Positions 62,120-64,000 of a stretch of 64,000 nucleotides of DNA are shown here, piece after piece. Position numbers and translations under genes: made by a program. The number at the start of each line of letters is the position of its first letter. The first letter of the stretch is position 1. The notes under the pieces were generated by a model, which was not told where the DNA came from, ran no database searches, and saw nothing but the letters and a program-made list of their open reading frames with translations. Source of the DNA: Phycisphaerae bacterium (GTDB lineage Bacteria; Planctomycetota; Phycisphaerae; UBA1845); contig JAJDEB010000036.1 of assembly GCA_029260015.1 (NCBI GenBank), forward strand, positions 1,154,554 to 1,218,553. Direction: 5' to 3'.

Positions 62120-64000
62120 ATGTTGACGCACAAGACGAAATTAAGCTGCATCGGTTGTTTGATCGCCACGCTCGTATTGATGTCGCTGGCCGGTAGCGCA
62201 TTTGGTCAGAGCACATTGAACGACAAACCGGTCAATGCCCTTGCGACCAAACAGCAGATGATTCTCGATCGCATCGCGCGGTTGGAAGAACACATGTTCC
62301 GCCTGCGCGAGAAACTGGCAGAGGTTGAACCCGAAAATGCCGCGAAGCTGGGTGAGGCGCTATCGCGCACCGGCGAGTTGGAAGTCAAAGAGCGGGTGCA
62401 GCGACTGGTGATGGCGCTGGAAGCTTCCCAACAACTCAACCAAGCCGCCACCGATCAGGACTTACTGGTCAAAGACTTTGAAAAAATCCTGATGGTGTTG
62501 CTCGATCAGGATCCCAATGACCAGCAGCGTAAAGAAAGAATGGAGCGATTGCGCGACGCCAAACGCGAACTCAAGACGCTCATCGAAGAACAGAAAACGC
62601 AGCGCCAAAAAGCAACCGACGCCATCCGGGCAGCGCGGGCTGCGAAGCAGGTTGATGCGGCGATCAAGAAAGCCAAGCAATTGCTCGATCAACAGGAATC
62701 GCTGCAAGAACAATCGGAGAATTCCGATCCAACCGATCAAGCCCAGGGCAAAAAAAACGCCGAATCGCAAAGCAAACTGAGCGACCAAGCCAAGAAACTC
62801 GGCGAAGAAGTTGAGGATATCAGCAAGTCGCTGGATCCCGAAAATGACGAGGACAGTTCAGAAGCCAAAGAGCCATCCGAAAACAAAGGGGCGGCAGACA
62901 AACTCGACGAGGCGTCCAAAGAACTCAAGAAAGCCTCTGAGAACATGAAACCTGCTGACGGCAAGAATCAGCAACCGAAAAGCGACCCAGAGTCGCAAGG
63001 CGGCGAGAACTCGAACGACTCGCAACCTGAGCAAAAAAATGCTGCCAAGAAAGACCCGAAGGAATCACAAGAGGATGCCAAGGAAGAACTGAAGCGTGCC
63101 CTTCATCGACTTGAAGAAGCCAAGAAGGAACTGGAGAAAAAACAAGACGCCACCGAGTCGGGCGATGCCCAGCGAAACCTTTCTGATCGAGCCGAAAAAC
63201 TCGCCCAGAAAATGCAATCGAAGAAGAGTGGCGAATCCCAAGGCAAACCCAAGGGTAAGCAGCAAAAGGAATCCGGTGAGCCACAAGAGGGCGACCAGCA
63301 GAAAGACGATGGCGACTCGAAGCAATCGCCCGAAGATAAACCCTTACCCGGTGACGAAAACGTCGAGCGGGCTGGCAAGCACATGAAAGATGCTGGAAAG
63401 GAGCTCGACGAGGAAGACATCGAGCAAGCCGTTCTCGAAGAAGATAAAGCCCTCGACGAATTGGAACGGGCCCAGCGCGAGTTGGAAGAAGCGCTCAAAC
63501 AGCTTCGCCAGGAAGAGCAGGAAGATATTCTTCGTGGTCTGCAAGCCCGACTGGCTGAGATGCTTGAGATTCAAAAGACCATCAACGGTGAAACCCTAAA
63601 GCTCGCCGAACTTGGCAGGGAACAGTTCCGCCGGGCGGAGAATCTCAAGTGCGACGAGCTGGCTAAGAGTCAGGGCGAACTAGCCACCTCGGCGCAAACC
63701 TGCGTGCGTTTGCTGGAGGAAGATGGAACGACGGTTGTGTTTCCGCAGATCATGGATCAGTTGACTGCCGACATGCAGATGGTTTCTGAGCGGTTGGCCA
63801 ACACCGAGTTGGGTCCAATCACCACCGGGACCCAAGCCGACATCGAAAGAGAGTTGGGCCAGCTTCTCGAGTCGCTCAAGAAGCTGATCGAAGAGCAAAA
63901 GAAGAAAAAACGCCAGGGCGGTGGTGGTGGCGGAGGCGGGGCAGGCACACCGCCGCTGGTTCCAACGTCTGCCGAACTCAAGATGCTTAAGAGTTCGCAG
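62120..64000 (+). CDS. Exported coiled-coil, Lys/Glu/Gln-rich protein (3' end beyond window)
   Basis: 627 codons are visible from the ATG at 62120, still open at the window end. Signal peptide about 1-29 (LMSLAGSAFG then QST). Nearly all the rest is charged helix with long Lys/Glu/Gln/Ser runs (about 40-330 and 380-600), and a Gly-rich spacer (about 604-613) follows near the edge. It continues the MoxR cluster 55 bases after the DUF4175-like gene and shares its coiled-coil character, so the two may interact. No enzyme motif seen. Confidence 0.75.
   Translation, partial: MLTHKTKLSCIGCLIATLVLMSLAGSAFGQSTLNDKPVNALATKQQMILDRIARLEEHMFRLREKLAEVEPENAAKLGEALSRTGELEVKERVQRLVMALEASQQLNQAATDQDLLVKDFEKILMVLLDQDPNDQQRKERMERLRDAKRELKTLIEEQKTQRQKATDAIRAARAAKQVDAAIKKAKQLLDQQESLQEQSENSDPTDQAQGKKNAESQSKLSDQAKKLGEEVEDISKSLDPENDEDSSEAKEPSENKGAADKLDEASKELKKASENMKPADGKNQQPKSDPESQGGENSNDSQPEQKNAAKKDPKESQEDAKEELKRALHRLEEAKKELEKKQDATESGDAQRNLSDRAEKLAQKMQSKKSGESQGKPKGKQQKESGEPQEGDQQKDDGDSKQSPEDKPLPGDENVERAGKHMKDAGKELDEEDIEQAVLEEDKALDELERAQRELEEALKQLRQEEQEDILRGLQARLAEMLEIQKTINGETLKLAELGREQFRRAENLKCDELAKSQGELATSAQTCVRLLEEDGTTVVFPQIMDQLTADMQMVSERLANTELGPITTGTQADIERELGQLLESLKKLIEEQKKKKRQGGGGGGGGAGTPPLVPTSAELKMLKSSQ

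Noticed and set aside
63928..63950. GGC/GGT-rich tract near the right edge
   Set aside because: It encodes a Gly linker in the coiled-coil protein; low complexity, not a separate element.
1..64000. CRISPR array, prophage, insertion sequence or integron
   Set aside because: No regularly spaced repeats, transposase, integrase or phage genes were found anywhere in the window.

Overview
The window reads like a chromosomal segment of a planctomycete, probably from the Phycisphaerae side of the phylum. This is an inference from gene content; no 16S or other marker is present. The indications are moderate GC, several very large exported proteins (PQQ-type propeller, prenyltransferase-like repeats, DUF4159), a MoxR/DUF58/VWA cluster, Cys-rich lipoproteins with CxxDxDC modules, and an ExeA-like AAA domain fused to a huge coiled coil. 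There is no phage, insertion sequence, integron or CRISPR array. Most coding sequence is ordinary chromosomal background, and the long antisense frames are shadows.

Layout. 1-4.7 kb (minus): the start of an exported protein cut by the window edge, an alpha/beta-hydrolase lipoprotein and a MacAB-like efflux operon with a good promoter. 4.9-11.1 kb: an M20 dipeptidase, a large lipoprotein, a methyltransferase, two small lipoproteins and a CAU-anticodon tRNA. 11.2-20.4 kb: an Nramp-like transporter, a PilT-like ATPase, a Cys-rich lipoprotein, a QueC-like protein, DUF1015, DUF547, FxsA, DUF423 and TauE/SafE proteins. 20.8-30.2 kb (plus): a six-gene operon of exported and membrane proteins (double DUF4159/prenyltransferase-like, a helical exported protein, an HExxH peptidase-like protein, a His-rich exported membrane protein, and an ABC ATPase with its permease). 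30.4-38.1 kb: a small lipoprotein, an N-acetylmuramoyl-alanine amidase, a FlgM-like small protein, a 1419-residue AAA/coiled-coil protein, a 95-residue orphan and a possible degenerate amidase. 38.4-47.1 kb: a Ser/Thr kinase with TolB-like and TPR domains, argS and rsfS, a membrane pyrophosphatase and apt. 47.5 kb to the right edge (plus): one long co-directional cluster of PQQ-propeller, prenyltransferase-like, MoxR, DUF58, BatA-like, VWA/amidotransferase-like, DUF4175-like and coiled-coil proteins. It looks like an envelope machine of the MoxR type and runs off the window.

Non-coding structure. Two perfect long inverted repeats lie between convergent genes (12457-12524 and 40951-41026). They share one architecture: GTAG, then a 7-8 bp hairpin with a 3-nt loop, then the inverted copy. 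This fits REPIN-type elements moved by a RAYT transposase encoded elsewhere. A third, different inverted repeat is at 13777-13814. Several unrelated 15-18 bp tandem duplications sit at gene ends, mostly next to lipoprotein genes. Intrinsic terminators are visible at 18201-18226 (minus), 30225-30245 (minus) and 32344-32372 (plus).

The candidates I would follow first are the AAA/coiled-coil giant with its Walker B Glu replaced by Gln, the membrane pyrophosphatase with an extra hydrophilic domain of about 120 residues, the paired GTAG repeats, and the six-gene exported/ABC operon at 20.8-30.2 kb.
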